This document shows positions 55,178 through 63,873 of a stretch of 64,000 bases of DNA, piece by piece. Positions within the stretch are counted from its first letter, which is position 1, and the number at the start of each line of letters is the position of its first letter. Location of the stretch: NCBI GenBank assembly GCA_965116695.1, contig OZ220706.1, positions 5,208,001 through 5,272,000 of the forward strand, read 5' to 3'. This stretch comes from JAJDTT01 sp965116695. GTDB lineage: Bacteria; Acidobacteriota; UBA6911; RPQK01; JAJDTT01. The notes under the pieces were generated by a model. That model had not been told where the DNA came from, did no database searches, and saw nothing but the letters and a program-made list of their open reading frames with translations. A program made the position numbers and the translations under genes.

Positions 55178-57535
55178 ATGAGCCGCCCTGTACTTTCCCT
55201 TTTCCTGTCGTCGGTTCTGGTCCTCCAGGGAATTGCGCCGTTGGAAGCGGCGGCGCGTGCCAAAGCCGGAGACGGCCACGCCTTTCGGGACTCGGTCCTG
55301 CCCTTCCTGAACGAAAACTGTGTCGGTTGCCACAATCGCCAACTGAAGACCGGCGGATTGGAGTTGGACTCCTTTCCCGACTCCGGTCCCGGTCCGCGGG
55401 AGCCGGCCCTCTGGAAGCAGGTTCGGGAGAAGCTGGTCCGCGGCGAGATGCCGCCTCCCGGCCAGGCACGGCCCGAGCCCAAGGCCGTCGAGGCGGTGCT
55501 GGCGTGGATTCGAAACCTTGTCGGGGACTCGGCCGATGCTGCCGGTGACAACCGGCCCGACCCGGGGCGCGTCACGGCCCGGCGCCTGAACCGGGCGGAA
55601 TACAACAACACCATCCGCGATCTGTTGGGCGTGGATCTGAAACCCGCGGCCGACTTTCCGGCGGACGACTCGGGTTACGGCTTCGACAACATCGGAGACG
55701 TGCTTTCGTTGCCTCCCATCCTGATGGAGAAATACATGGCGGCGGCGGAGCGGATCGCCGAAGCGGCCATCGTGGCCCGGCCTCCGGTGGAGGCGACCCT
55801 GGTGAAATACCTGGCGCCCCGGGAGGCGGAGCACGAGGGATTCTTCCCCGCCGGGGACTACCGGATCGATCACGAATTTCCGACAGCGGGCGAATACGAA
55901 CTCCGGATCCGGGTCGTGGACCGCCGGTACCGGCCCAAGAAGGATGAACCGCCCCCGCCCATGCCGGCCAACGGCATCATGGCGGTCTCCTTCGACGGCA
56001 ACCGGATGAAGACCTTCGAGGTGGAGCCGAACGTCTACGAGCGGGGGACCTTCGACGTCACCCTGGACGCCGGAGTGGGAAAACTGGAACTGTACGCCCA
56101 CTTCGAATCCGACGGTATGGAGAACATCCCGGAGCCGGTGGACCGGGACAACTCCTACAAGGGAGAGCGGAAACTGTTCGTGGACAACTTCCTGCTCCTG
56201 GGCCCCCTGAAGGCGCGGCCGCTTCCCCTGACCGAAAGCCACCGCAGGCTCATGACCTGCGGCGACCCGGACGGCGGGTACCAGCCCGATTGCGCCCGCC
56301 GGATCTTGGAACGGTTGCTGCGCCGGGCCTACCGGCGGCCGGTGCGGGAAGGCGAAGTCGACTCGGTCCTGCGGCTGGTGGAGATGGCCTGCAAGGAGGG
56401 CGATTCCTTTGCCGAGGCGATGCGGGTGGCGGTTCGGGCGGTCCTGGTCTCCCCCCACTTCCTGTTCCGGATCGAGCGGGACCCGGACCCCACCGATCCT
56501 CATCTGGCCCACGAGATCGATTCCCACGAACTGGCGGCCCGGCTCTCCTATTTCCTCTGGAGCAGCATGCCCGACGACGAGCTGTTCCGCCTGGCCGACA
56601 GCTCGGAACTGGACGACCCTGCCGTCCTGAAGGCGCAGGTGCGCCGCATGCTGGCCGATCCCAAGGCGCGGGCGCTGGCCGAAAATTTCGCCGGGCAGTG
56701 GCTGGAGCTCCGCAACCTGACCGAGGTCCGTCCCGACCCGGACCTTTTCCCAGACTTCGATGCCCCCTTGCGCGCCTCCATGAGGCGGGAGACGGAGCTC
56801 TTCTTCGAAACGGTCCTGAGCGAGAACCTGAGCATTCTCGAGTTCCTGGATGCCAGGTTCAGCTTTCTGAACCAGCGCCTGGCGCGTCACTACGGGATCG
56901 AGGGCATCGAGGGCGACCACTTCCGGCGGGTCGAGCTCGACGGCCTCCAACGTGCCGGCGTCCTGACCCAGGCAAGCATTCTCACTCTGTCTTCCTACCC
57001 CACCCGCACCTCGCCGGTGCTCCGCGGGAAGTGGCTGCTGGAGAACATCCTGGGGACGCCGCCGCCCGATCCTCCTCCCGGGATTCCCGAGCTGGAGGCG
57101 GAGAAGGTGGGATTCGAGGCAACGTTGCGGGAACAGTTGGAGCAGCACCGCTCCAACCCGGGATGTGCCTCCTGCCACATCAAGATGGACGCCCTGGGTT
57201 TCGGACTGGAAAACTACGACCCGGTGGGCGCCTGGCGAACCCGCCAGGGGAAATTCCCCATCGACTCCGCCGGGACGCTCCCGGGGGGGCGGTCCTTCAC
57301 CAACCCGTCGGAGCTTCGCGCTATCCTGGTGGAAGACCGGAAGGATTTCGCTCGTTGTCTGACCGAGAAAATGCTAACCTACGCCCTGGGACGGGGACTG
57401 GAAGCATACGACCGGCCCGCCGTCGACAGGATCCTCCTGGGGTTGGAGCAGGACTACTACCGATTGTCCCGTCTGGTGTTGGAGATCGCCAACAGCATGC
57501 CGTTCCGGATGAGGCGGGGAGAGGAAGCAAGATGA
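55178..57535 (+). CDS. DUF1592 family protein with two CxxCH haem motifs
   Basis: A 785-residue exported protein. After a signal peptide (MSRPVLSLFLSSVLVLQG) comes a cytochrome-like domain with NENCVGCHNRQL (about 46). Then DUF1587 (RRLNRAEYNNTIRDLLG), DUF1595 (LRRAYRRPVREGEVDSVLRL), DUF1592 (ELAARLSYFLWSSMPDDELF), DUF1588 (LTLSSYPTRTSPVLRGKWLL, then NPGCASCHIKMDALGFGLEN with the second haem motif near 660) and DUF1585 (KDFARCLTEKMLTYALGRGL). The function of this multi-domain family is unknown; oxidation of an extracellular substrate is often guessed. The start at 55178 has AAGAAGG upstream. Its end overlaps the DUF1552 gene by 4 bp. Confidence 0.92.
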   Translation: MSRPVLSLFLSSVLVLQGIAPLEAAARAKAGDGHAFRDSVLPFLNENCVGCHNRQLKTGGLELDSFPDSGPGPREPALWKQVREKLVRGEMPPPGQARPEPKAVEAVLAWIRNLVGDSADAAGDNRPDPGRVTARRLNRAEYNNTIRDLLGVDLKPAADFPADDSGYGFDNIGDVLSLPPILMEKYMAAAERIAEAAIVARPPVEATLVKYLAPREAEHEGFFPAGDYRIDHEFPTAGEYELRIRVVDRRYRPKKDEPPPPMPANGIMAVSFDGNRMKTFEVEPNVYERGTFDVTLDAGVGKLELYAHFESDGMENIPEPVDRDNSYKGERKLFVDNFLLLGPLKARPLPLTESHRRLMTCGDPDGGYQPDCARRILERLLRRAYRRPVREGEVDSVLRLVEMACKEGDSFAEAMRVAVRAVLVSPHFLFRIERDPDPTDPHLAHEIDSHELAARLSYFLWSSMPDDELFRLADSSELDDPAVLKAQVRRMLADPKARALAENFAGQWLELRNLTEVRPDPDLFPDFDAPLRASMRRETELFFETVLSENLSILEFLDARFSFLNQRLARHYGIEGIEGDHFRRVELDGLQRAGVLTQASILTLSSYPTRTSPVLRGKWLLENILGTPPPDPPPGIPELEAEKVGFEATLREQLEQHRSNPGCASCHIKMDALGFGLENYDPVGAWRTRQGKFPIDSAGTLPGGRSFTNPSELRAILVEDRKDFARCLTEKMLTYALGRGLEAYDRPAVDRILLGLEQDYYRLSRLVLEIANSMPFRMRRGEEAR

Positions 57536-58884
57536 TCACTGGAAAACATCTGCACCGAAGGACCTTTCTGCGTGGATTGGGGACCGCCGTCGCGCTGCCC
57601 ATGCTCGACGCCATGGCGCCGGCGTTCGCCGGCCGGGGCAGTGACCTGGTGGCCGCCCCCTGCCGCCTGAGCTTCGCCTACGTGCCCAACGGAATCATCA
57701 TGGAGGGCTGGACCCCGGCGGCCGAGGGGGCCCGGTTCGAGATTCCGGAGATCCTGAAACCTCTGGCCTCGACCCGCCAGGACTGGATGCTGCTTTCGGG
57801 CCTCACGCAGAACAACGGCCGGGCCCTGGGCGACGGACCCGGCGACCATGCCCGGGCGGCGGCCTCCTACCTCACCGGAGTCCATCCCAAGAAGACCAAG
57901 GGTGCGGACATCAAGAACGGCATCTCGGTCGATCAGGTGGCGGCTCAAGCCATCGGCGACCGGACCCGGTTCCCCTCTCTGGAGCTGGGAGTTGAACACG
58001 GCCGCATGGCCGGGAACTGCGACAGCGGCTACAGTTGCGCCTACAGCAACAGCATCGCCTGGCGCGGCGAGACCAGCCCCCTGCCTCCCGAGGTGAACCC
58101 GCGGCTGGTCTTCGAACGGCTCTTCGGCGCCGCGGACCGGAACACGGATCCCGCCTACCAGGCCAAGCAGCGGCGCTACCGCAGGAGCATCCTGGATTTC
58201 GTGCGGGAAGACACGCAGCAACTGAAGAGCCATCTGGGGCCCACGGACCGGAGAAAGCTGGACGAGTACCTGCACGCCGTCCGTGAGATCGAGAAGAGAA
58301 TCGAGCGGGCCGAGAACGAGGTTCAGGTGGCCCCGCCCAGCCTGGACCGTCCGGCGGGGATCCCCATCGACTATGCCGAGCACGTCCGGTTGATGTACGA
58401 CCTGCAGGTGCTGGCCTTCCAGACCGACATGACCCGCATCATCACCTTCATGTACGGCATGGAGGGAAGCAATCGAACCTACCGGGAAATCGGAGTCACC
58501 GGCGCCCACCACGGCTTGACCCACCACCAGGGGAATGAGGAGAAGATCAGGGACATCACCAGGATCAACCAGTATCACATCGAGCAGTTCGCCTACTTCG
58601 TGGACCGGCTCCGGTCCACGCCGGACGGCGACGGCTCACTGCTGGACCACTCCATCATCGTCTACGGAAGCGGTTTGGCCGACGGCAACAAGCACACGCA
58701 TCACGATCTGCCGGTGCTGGTGGCCGGGCACGGGAACGGCAGGCTGCATCCGGGCCGCCACCTTCGCTACGCCGACGAGACTCCCATGACCAACCTCTAC
58801 CTCTCCATCCTGGACCGGGTCGGACTCCAACCCGAGTCTCTGGGCGACAGCAACGGGAGGTTGGGGGAGCTGACGGAACTCTGA
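57532..58884 (+). CDS. DUF1552 family exported protein
   Basis: A 450-residue protein with a Tat-type signal (HLHRRTFLRGLGTAVALPML). The body has the DUF1552 elements FAYVPNGIIMEGWTPAAEG (about 46-64), DHARAAASYLTGVHPKKTKG (about 105-124), SLELGVEHGRMAGNCDSGYS and a C-terminal HSIIVYGSGLADGNKHTHHD. It overlaps the DUF1592 gene (ATGA), its constant partner in Planctomycetota and Acidobacteriota. DUF1552 is distantly like DUF1501, so the window carries two versions of the same cytochrome-protein/Tat-protein pairing. A longer frame upstream to 56290 is a shadow. Confidence 0.93.
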   Translation: MITGKHLHRRTFLRGLGTAVALPMLDAMAPAFAGRGSDLVAAPCRLSFAYVPNGIIMEGWTPAAEGARFEIPEILKPLASTRQDWMLLSGLTQNNGRALGDGPGDHARAAASYLTGVHPKKTKGADIKNGISVDQVAAQAIGDRTRFPSLELGVEHGRMAGNCDSGYSCAYSNSIAWRGETSPLPPEVNPRLVFERLFGAADRNTDPAYQAKQRRYRRSILDFVREDTQQLKSHLGPTDRRKLDEYLHAVREIEKRIERAENEVQVAPPSLDRPAGIPIDYAEHVRLMYDLQVLAFQTDMTRIITFMYGMEGSNRTYREIGVTGAHHGLTHHQGNEEKIRDITRINQYHIEQFAYFVDRLRSTPDGDGSLLDHSIIVYGSGLADGNKHTHHDLPVLVAGHGNGRLHPGRHLRYADETPMTNLYLSILDRVGLQPESLGDSNGRLGELTEL

Positions 58885-58908
58885 AGGCTCTGACGCCTCG
58901 ATCCGGAC

Positions 58909-59754
58909 TCAGTTCTCAGGATCGATCCGGACGCCCCACTTCTTCAGAGCGGAGAGCTGCTGGTCCTTGGCCGTCTCGCTGAGCGGATTCCCTTTCAGGT
59001 AAAGGCGAAGGAACGGGGCGAAGCTCTTCTCGCCTTCGGCATCTTCCCGAACCATCTCCACCAGAGGACCGAGGTCGGCGATCTTGTTGTTCTCCAGGAA
59101 GAGCATGCTCAACTCTTTCAGGCCCTGGAGCGGGGAGACGTCGCTGAGACCGCACTCCCGCAGATCCAGTGTCGAGACCCAGCGCAATCCGCCCAGGACA
59201 CTCATGTTCCGGAGTGGATTTCCCCCCAGGTAGAGTGACCAGACCTTCTGAAGGTCCTTCAAGGGCGAGATGTCGGTGATCTGGTTGCCGGCCAGGTAGA
59301 GGGCGTTGAGGTTGGTCAGCTTGGCAAGAGGCACGACGTCGGCGATCTGGTTGTCGGACAGACCCAGATACTGGAGCTTGGTGAGTTCGGCAAGCGGGGA
59401 AAGGTCGGTGATCTGGTTGCCGGAGAGATCCAGGGATTGCAGGTTCTCCAGCGCCTTGACGGGACCGATGCCGGTGATCTGGTTGTCGGAAAGGTCGATC
59501 TCGCCCAGGTTGATGCAGAATTCAAGGCCGGTGAGATCCTTGATCTCCTTGCCCTTGGCCTTCAGGACGTAGACTTTTGTCGCGTCCTCCTTGTTCAGAG
59601 GCTCTTCAGTGTTGCGTTTCTCGAATACCTGCGTCCGGACCGCCGCCTCCAGGTTCTTGTCCGGGAACACGCTGTCCTGCGCCGCGGTGGGAGCCAAGGC
59701 CGAAAGGCCCACCAGCAACGCGGCGCTCAGACTGACATAAAAGTGACGTCCCAT
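58909..59754 (-). CDS. Secreted leucine-rich repeat protein
   Basis: A 281-residue protein. After a signal peptide (MGRHFYVSLSAALLVGLSAL) and a capping region (PDKNLEAAVRTQV), residues about 75-245 are LRRs of the internalin SDS22-like type with a 22-residue period: LQSLDLSGNQITDLSPLAEL, LQYLGLSDNQIADVVPLAKL, LNALYLAGNQITDISPLKDL and so on. It probably binds protein or glycan outside the cell. ATG 59754 has an AAGGAGG site; an in-frame start at 59808 is rejected. It faces the DUF1552 gene (24 bp between stops). Confidence 0.9.
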   Translation of the reverse strand: MGRHFYVSLSAALLVGLSALAPTAAQDSVFPDKNLEAAVRTQVFEKRNTEEPLNKEDATKVYVLKAKGKEIKDLTGLEFCINLGEIDLSDNQITGIGPVKALENLQSLDLSGNQITDLSPLAELTKLQYLGLSDNQIADVVPLAKLTNLNALYLAGNQITDISPLKDLQKVWSLYLGGNPLRNMSVLGGLRWVSTLDLRECGLSDVSPLQGLKELSMLFLENNKIADLGPLVEMVREDAEGEKSFAPFLRLYLKGNPLSETAKDQQLSALKKWGVRIDPEN

Positions 59755-59890
59755 CGCCAAAGCCCTCCTTTCAGGCCGAGTCCGCCAGTTCTCACGGGGA
59801 CGGCCCAACTGCGAGGGGATTGTAGCAGACCTTCATAAGGGCTTCGCCGCCAGTTTCGAATCCGGCCGGTCTTGCGCCGGAATCGACTCC

Positions 59891-59919
59891 TTCAACGGGC
59901 TGGCTGCGTCTGGTATAAG
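59891..59919 (+). promoter_or_regulatory. Promoter-like pair upstream of the isochorismatase-family gene
   Basis: TTCAAC (59891-59896) and TATAAG (59914-59919) are 17 bp apart. Transcription would start near 59926, which supports a TTG start at 59941 over the TTG at 59872. Confidence 0.45.
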
Positions 59920-59940
59920 AATTTCTCTACAGAGGCGGAC

Positions 59941-60693
59941 TTGGCGGGAAAAAGGATCACGCTTGTCGACGACCGGGACTGGCCTCAGGCGGGGTTCGGC
60001 TTCGAGCTCCCCATACGCCGGAGGTCGTGCGCCCTGGGCGTGATCGACGTTCAGCACTACGCCTTGGACAGCGAAGGCGATTTGGCCCACACCGTAAGAG
60101 CCGCGGGCAGTCCGGTCTTCCGGGATTTCTCGGTTCAAGCGGAGCGGATGGTGGCCAACATCCGGAGACTCCTCGCCGTCTTCAGGGAACTCGACCGGCC
60201 GGTGGTCTACACGCGCCACGGCGCGTTTCTGCCGGGCGGCCCCGACCTCATCGTCCGGCGGCGGGGACGCGAGGAGGTGGCGCACTCCTCGGGAGACGGC
60301 TCGTCGGGACACATGGCGGTTCGCGGAGACTCGGGGCACGAGATCCTGGACGAGGTGGCGCCCCGCCGGGGAGAGCTGGTCCTGGACAAGAACACCAGCA
60401 GCGCCTTCCACAGCTCGCCCATGGATCTGTTTCTACGCAACATGAAGGTGGAGACGCTGGTCTTGACCGGCCTGGCCACCGACCAGTGCGTTCTGGCCAC
60501 GGCCATCGACGCCGCGGACCGGGGATTCCACGTCATCATGGCCGCCGACGCCTGCGCCGGATTCGACGCCGGCAGCGCCGAGGCGGTGCAGATCCTCTTC
60601 GGCCGGGTCTGGGGCTACGTGATGCGGACGGAGGACATCATCCACTGGCTGCGCACCGGCGAGAAGCCGGCCCGGACCCGCTTGCCGGCGTGA
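59941..60693 (+). CDS. Isochorismatase-family cysteine hydrolase
   Basis: A protein of about 250 residues. The catalytic triad of the family is present: Asp36 in LGVIDVQHY, Lys150 in LVLDKNTSSAF and Cys183 in GLATDQCVLATAID. Members hydrolyse amides or ethers (nicotinamide, N-carbamoyl compounds, isochorismate). The exact substrate is unknown. No ATG lies near the N-terminus; TTG 59941 with AGAGGCGG upstream is chosen, and TTG 59872 would add 23 residues overlapping a promoter-like pair. Confidence 0.88.
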   Translation: MAGKRITLVDDRDWPQAGFGFELPIRRRSCALGVIDVQHYALDSEGDLAHTVRAAGSPVFRDFSVQAERMVANIRRLLAVFRELDRPVVYTRHGAFLPGGPDLIVRRRGREEVAHSSGDGSSGHMAVRGDSGHEILDEVAPRRGELVLDKNTSSAFHSSPMDLFLRNMKVETLVLTGLATDQCVLATAIDAADRGFHVIMAADACAGFDAGSAEAVQILFGRVWGYVMRTEDIIHWLRTGEKPARTRLPA

Positions 60694-60751
60694 CAACAAC
60701 ACGCTGCTCCTCCGGGTTGGAGTCCTCAGGCGTCAACTGTGCTGATCGCTG

Positions 60752-61135
60752 CTACGCACGTCCCCAGCCAGGGGGAGCACCAATGACCCAGGCGACCTCG
60801 TTCATCAGCACCCTGGCGAAACGGCCTCCCTGCCGTTGCAAACGATTCCATTCCCCGACGGTATAGACCAGAAGGTCGGCGGGAACCGGCAAGCGTTCGT
60901 ATGGCCAGTCCCTGGCCCGTTCGAAATACGAAAGGTCGCTATGCTCCACGATTGCGATGAGATCGATGTCGCTTCCGAATCCTGCCTCGTTCCGCGCGTA
61001 GGACCCGAAGTAGCCAACTGCGGCAAGATCAGGCCGGAGTTCGGCCTGGGCGCTAGCCCATGCCTTTACTGAACGCAGAACGGTATCATCCGCCGGCCAG
61101 CGTTTTATGGACGAAGTCGAGGAGGTTACGGGCAT
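60752..61135 (-). CDS. MNT/Pol-beta-type nucleotidyltransferase domain protein
   Basis: A 127-residue minimal nucleotidyltransferase. AAVGYFGSYARNEAGFGSDI (about 38-57) has the GS-x10-D-x-D active-site signature: GSYARNEAGFGSDIDLIAIV. Small proteins of this kind usually act as antitoxins that add nucleotides to a HEPN partner. No HEPN gene is adjacent; both neighbours are metabolic genes. A possible earlier ATG is not evident, so the start at 61135 is kept. Confidence 0.82.
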   Translation of the reverse strand: MPVTSSTSSIKRWPADDTVLRSVKAWASAQAELRPDLAAVGYFGSYARNEAGFGSDIDLIAIVEHSDLSYFERARDWPYERLPVPADLLVYTVGEWNRLQRQGGRFARVLMNEVAWVIGAPPGWGRA

Positions 61136-61164
61136 GCTTCCAGTCGTCTGCTCTTCTGTTGTTG

Positions 61165-62400
61165 CTATGCGGTTCGGTTGGCCGAACGTGTCGAGGGGGA
61201 ACTGGGTCCCCCCTGACCCCCGCTGGTCGGCGCCTGAAAGACGCCGCTCCCGGCGACAGGAAAGTCTCCGCTACCGAGATCCTGGGTGCGGCCGGTCTCG
61301 GCGGACCGGTAGCCGGCGAAGATCACCCGCATCAGGTGCAGGCACTCTTCGGCGGTCATGGGGGGCGGGGCCAGGCCCCGCGCGAAATCCACGGCGGCCT
61401 GGATCAGGGTGCCGTACAGGTTGGGGTCGTCCTGGTAGTAGAAGAGCTGGACTCCACGGGGGGCGCCGGGGTGGGTCGAGTACCATTTCAAAGGCTCGCC
61501 TGAGGGCAGGTCCAGATGCATCCAGCCCCGGGAGCCCCAGAATCGGATCTGGTTCTGGTAGAAGCGGTCCAGGTAATAGCCGGCGTTGAGCGTGCCCACC
61601 CATCCACCGCGCATGCGAAACGTGACGACGGCGGCGTCCTCCACGTCGATGGGCTGGCCTCCCACGTTCTCGCAGAGGGCCGAGATCCGGTCGATCCTGT
61701 CTCCGGTCAGGTACTGCAGCACGTCCAGGTAGTGGATGCCGTGGTAGATGAGCTTCCCGCCTCCCGCCTTGGCCTTGGAGGCCACCCACAGGCCGTGGTA
61801 TTCGGGACGGGTCAGCCGGGTCTGGTCGGCGATCCAGTCCATGGTGGCGGAGTAGGGTTTTCCCAGGTAACCCTTTTCGATGAGTTCCCGGGCTTTCTTG
61901 ATTGCCTCGCTCACCCGGGTCGACATGGCCAGCATCAACTCCCGTCCTTGCGCCCGGGCCAATGGCGGCAGCGGCTCGAAATCCTCCAACCGGGAGCAAC
62001 CCGGCTTCTCGGTGATGACGTGGCTGCCGGCCTCCAGCGCCATTCGGATGGCGGGAGGGGAGTGATGGCCTTCCAGAGTCACGACCACCAGCTTGGGCCG
62101 GGCCTCCTGAAGCATCTCCTGATGGCTCCGGTAGACTCCTGCCAGACGATCGCCCAGGATCCTTTTGGCCTGGTCGAACATCTTCCCGGTGGGGTCCGAG
62201 ACCGCCACATGTTTCACGCCGCGGGCATTCGCAAACCCCTGCAGGTAGCTGCGGAGATGCCCGCCGGTCGCCTCGGTCAGCACACCCGCCGAGATGGGCT
62301 CTTCGGATCCGGCCCGGACCCGGGTGGCGTTTGCCGGAATGGCGGCCAGCGCCGCCAGACCGCCGAGAGCTTGTCGTCTGGAGATTTGTTGGAGATTCAT
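61165..62400 (-). CDS. Gfo/Idh/MocA family oxidoreductase with a repeat-derived C-terminal tail
   Basis: A 411-residue protein. A Tat-like N-terminus (QQISRRQALGGLAALAAIPA) points to export; the NAD(P)-binding domain holds VITEKPGCSRLEDF (EKP lysine), and the C-terminal domain includes LIYHGIHYLDVLQYLTGDRI. It is a close tandem paralogue of the next gene. After ETGRTQDLG, where the paralogue stops, 35 extra residues (SGDFPVAGSGVFQAPTSG and on) are encoded by two palindromic repeats, so the natural stop was lost. The tail is probably unstructured. Confidence 0.88.
   Translation of the reverse strand: MNLQQISRRQALGGLAALAAIPANATRVRAGSEEPISAGVLTEATGGHLRSYLQGFANARGVKHVAVSDPTGKMFDQAKRILGDRLAGVYRSHQEMLQEARPKLVVVTLEGHHSPPAIRMALEAGSHVITEKPGCSRLEDFEPLPPLARAQGRELMLAMSTRVSEAIKKARELIEKGYLGKPYSATMDWIADQTRLTRPEYHGLWVASKAKAGGGKLIYHGIHYLDVLQYLTGDRIDRISALCENVGGQPIDVEDAAVVTFRMRGGWVGTLNAGYYLDRFYQNQIRFWGSRGWMHLDLPSGEPLKWYSTHPGAPRGVQLFYYQDDPNLYGTLIQAAVDFARGLAPPPMTAEECLHLMRVIFAGYRSAETGRTQDLGSGDFPVAGSGVFQAPTSGGQGGPSSPSTRSANRTA
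61228..61275. repeat. Two palindromic repeats within the 3' end of an oxidoreductase gene
   Basis: Minus-strand units at 61228-61250 (GGCGTC and GGCGCC arms around TTTCA) and 61251-61275, which begins GGTAGCGGAGAC. They match the GGCGTG and GCGAC units of the cluster at 4.3 kb in the same order. They are translated as the C-terminal tail of the oxidoreductase. Confidence 0.8.
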
Positions 62401-62412
62401 GCTGTTTCCCGG

Positions 62413-63549
62413 TTAGCCCAGATTCTGGGTTCGGCCCGTTTCCGCGGACCGGTAGCCCGCGAAGATCACCCGCATCAGGTGCAGGCATTCCTCGGAGGTC
62501 ATGGGGGGTGGGGCCTGGCCGCGCGCGAAGTCTACGGCGGCGTGGACCAGGGTTCTGTACCGTTGGCTCGAGGTGTCCTGATAAGGGAAGAGTTGAACTC
62601 CCCGGGGAGCGTCCGGGTGGGTCGAGTACCACTTCAAGGGCTCGCCCGTGGTCAACTCCAGGTGCATCCAGCCCTTGGATCCCCACAAACGGATCCGGTT
62701 CTGTTTGGAGCGGTCCAGATAGTAGCCGGCGTTGAGCGTCCCCACCCATCCACCGCGCATGCGAAAGGTGACGACGGCGGCGTCCTCCACGTCGATGGGC
62801 TGGCCTCCCACGTTCTCGCAGAGGGCCGAGATCCGGTCGATCCTGTCTCCGGTGAGGTACTGTAGAACGTCCAGGTAGTGGATGCCGTGGTAGATGAGCT
62901 TCCCGCCTCCCGCCTTGGCCTTGGAAGCCACCCACAAGCCGTGGAATTCGGGGCGGGTCAACCGGGTCTGGTCCGCGATCCAGTCCATGGTGGCCGAGTA
63001 CGGCTTTCCCAGGTAGCCCATCCGGACGAGTTCCCGGGCTTTCCGGATCGCCTGACTCATCCTGGTGTGCATGGCCAGCATCAGTTCCCTGTTTTGCGAC
63101 CGGGCCAACGGCGCCAGCGGCTCGAAGTCTTCCAACCGGGCGCAGCCCGGCTTCTCGGTGATGACGTGGCTGCCGGACTCCAGCGCCATTCGGATGGCGG
63201 GAGGTGAGTGATGACCTTCCAGGATCACGACCACCAGCTTGGGCCGGGCCTTCCGGAGCATCTCCTGGTGGCTCCGGTAAAGCCCTTTTAGACGGTCCCC
63301 AAGGAGGGCCCTGGTCTGGTCGAACCTCCTCCCGGTGGGGTCGGAGACCGCGACGCGATCCACGCCGCGGGCGGTCGCGAGCCCTTGCAGGAGTTGGCGG
63401 ATATGGCCGCCTCCGGTCCCCTCGGTCAACACCCCCGCCCGGATGGGCTCGTCCGATCCGGCCCAGGACCGGTTGGCACTTGCGGGAACGGCGGCCGGCG
63501 CCGCCAGTCCGCCGAGGGCTTGGCGCCGGGAAATCCGTTGGCGATTCAT
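62413..63549 (-). CDS. Gfo/Idh/MocA family oxidoreductase, tandem paralogue
   Basis: A 378-residue protein of the same type as the preceding entry: Tat-like start (QRISRRQALGGLAAPAAVPA), VITEKPGCARLEDFEPLAPL, and SATMDWIADQTRLTRPEFHG. It ends ETGRTQNLG, the normal end for the pair. The central DNA (62740-62960) is nearly identical to the paralogue (61600-61830), while N-terminal parts differ more, a pattern that suggests recent duplication plus gene conversion. Only 12 bp separate the genes, so they are co-transcribed. The exported location suggests action on periplasmic sugars. Confidence 0.9.
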   Translation of the reverse strand: MNRQRISRRQALGGLAAPAAVPASANRSWAGSDEPIRAGVLTEGTGGGHIRQLLQGLATARGVDRVAVSDPTGRRFDQTRALLGDRLKGLYRSHQEMLRKARPKLVVVILEGHHSPPAIRMALESGSHVITEKPGCARLEDFEPLAPLARSQNRELMLAMHTRMSQAIRKARELVRMGYLGKPYSATMDWIADQTRLTRPEFHGLWVASKAKAGGGKLIYHGIHYLDVLQYLTGDRIDRISALCENVGGQPIDVEDAAVVTFRMRGGWVGTLNAGYYLDRSKQNRIRLWGSKGWMHLELTTGEPLKWYSTHPDAPRGVQLFPYQDTSSQRYRTLVHAAVDFARGQAPPPMTSEECLHLMRVIFAGYRSAETGRTQNLG

Positions 63550-63873
63550 GGCGCCAGGATATCACCCGCGTTACAGCCGGACGATTGCCCACCTGCCAAC
63601 GTTTTCCCCGTTCACCGGCAACCGGACTTGACCGCGGGACGAGATCATCGGATGTTCGAAGCGGACCCGGTGCATGTCCGGGCGACCCTGCAACGGGAGG
63701 GAAGTAGAAAAATGAAGGCCAATGTTCCTGGGACCGCCCGTATGGATGGTCGCCCGGCCAAGTGGTCCGGCTCCGCTTCTCCATGAAGAACGCCAGGCTC
63801 TACTGGTTCCAATTCCGGTAGCAAGAAACGGTTCCCGTGGGAACCCGGAGCAAAAGCGGGTAAGCTGGAAACG
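63550..63873. other. Intergenic stretch of 324 bp between divergent genes
   Basis: No convincing gene. A 24-codon frame (63711-63785) with a GGGAGG site exists but shows no recognisable sequence. A perfect 16-bp inverted repeat, GGTTCCC GT GGGAACC, lies at 63830-63845, 28 bp before the TPR gene start, where it could be an operator or a hairpin in the leader. Confidence 0.4.

Noticed and set aside
56290..57531. N-terminal extension of the DUF1552 frame by about 414 residues
   Set aside because: The extension is out of frame with DUF1592 and low in complexity; a Tat signal starts exactly at 57532, with ATGA overlap.
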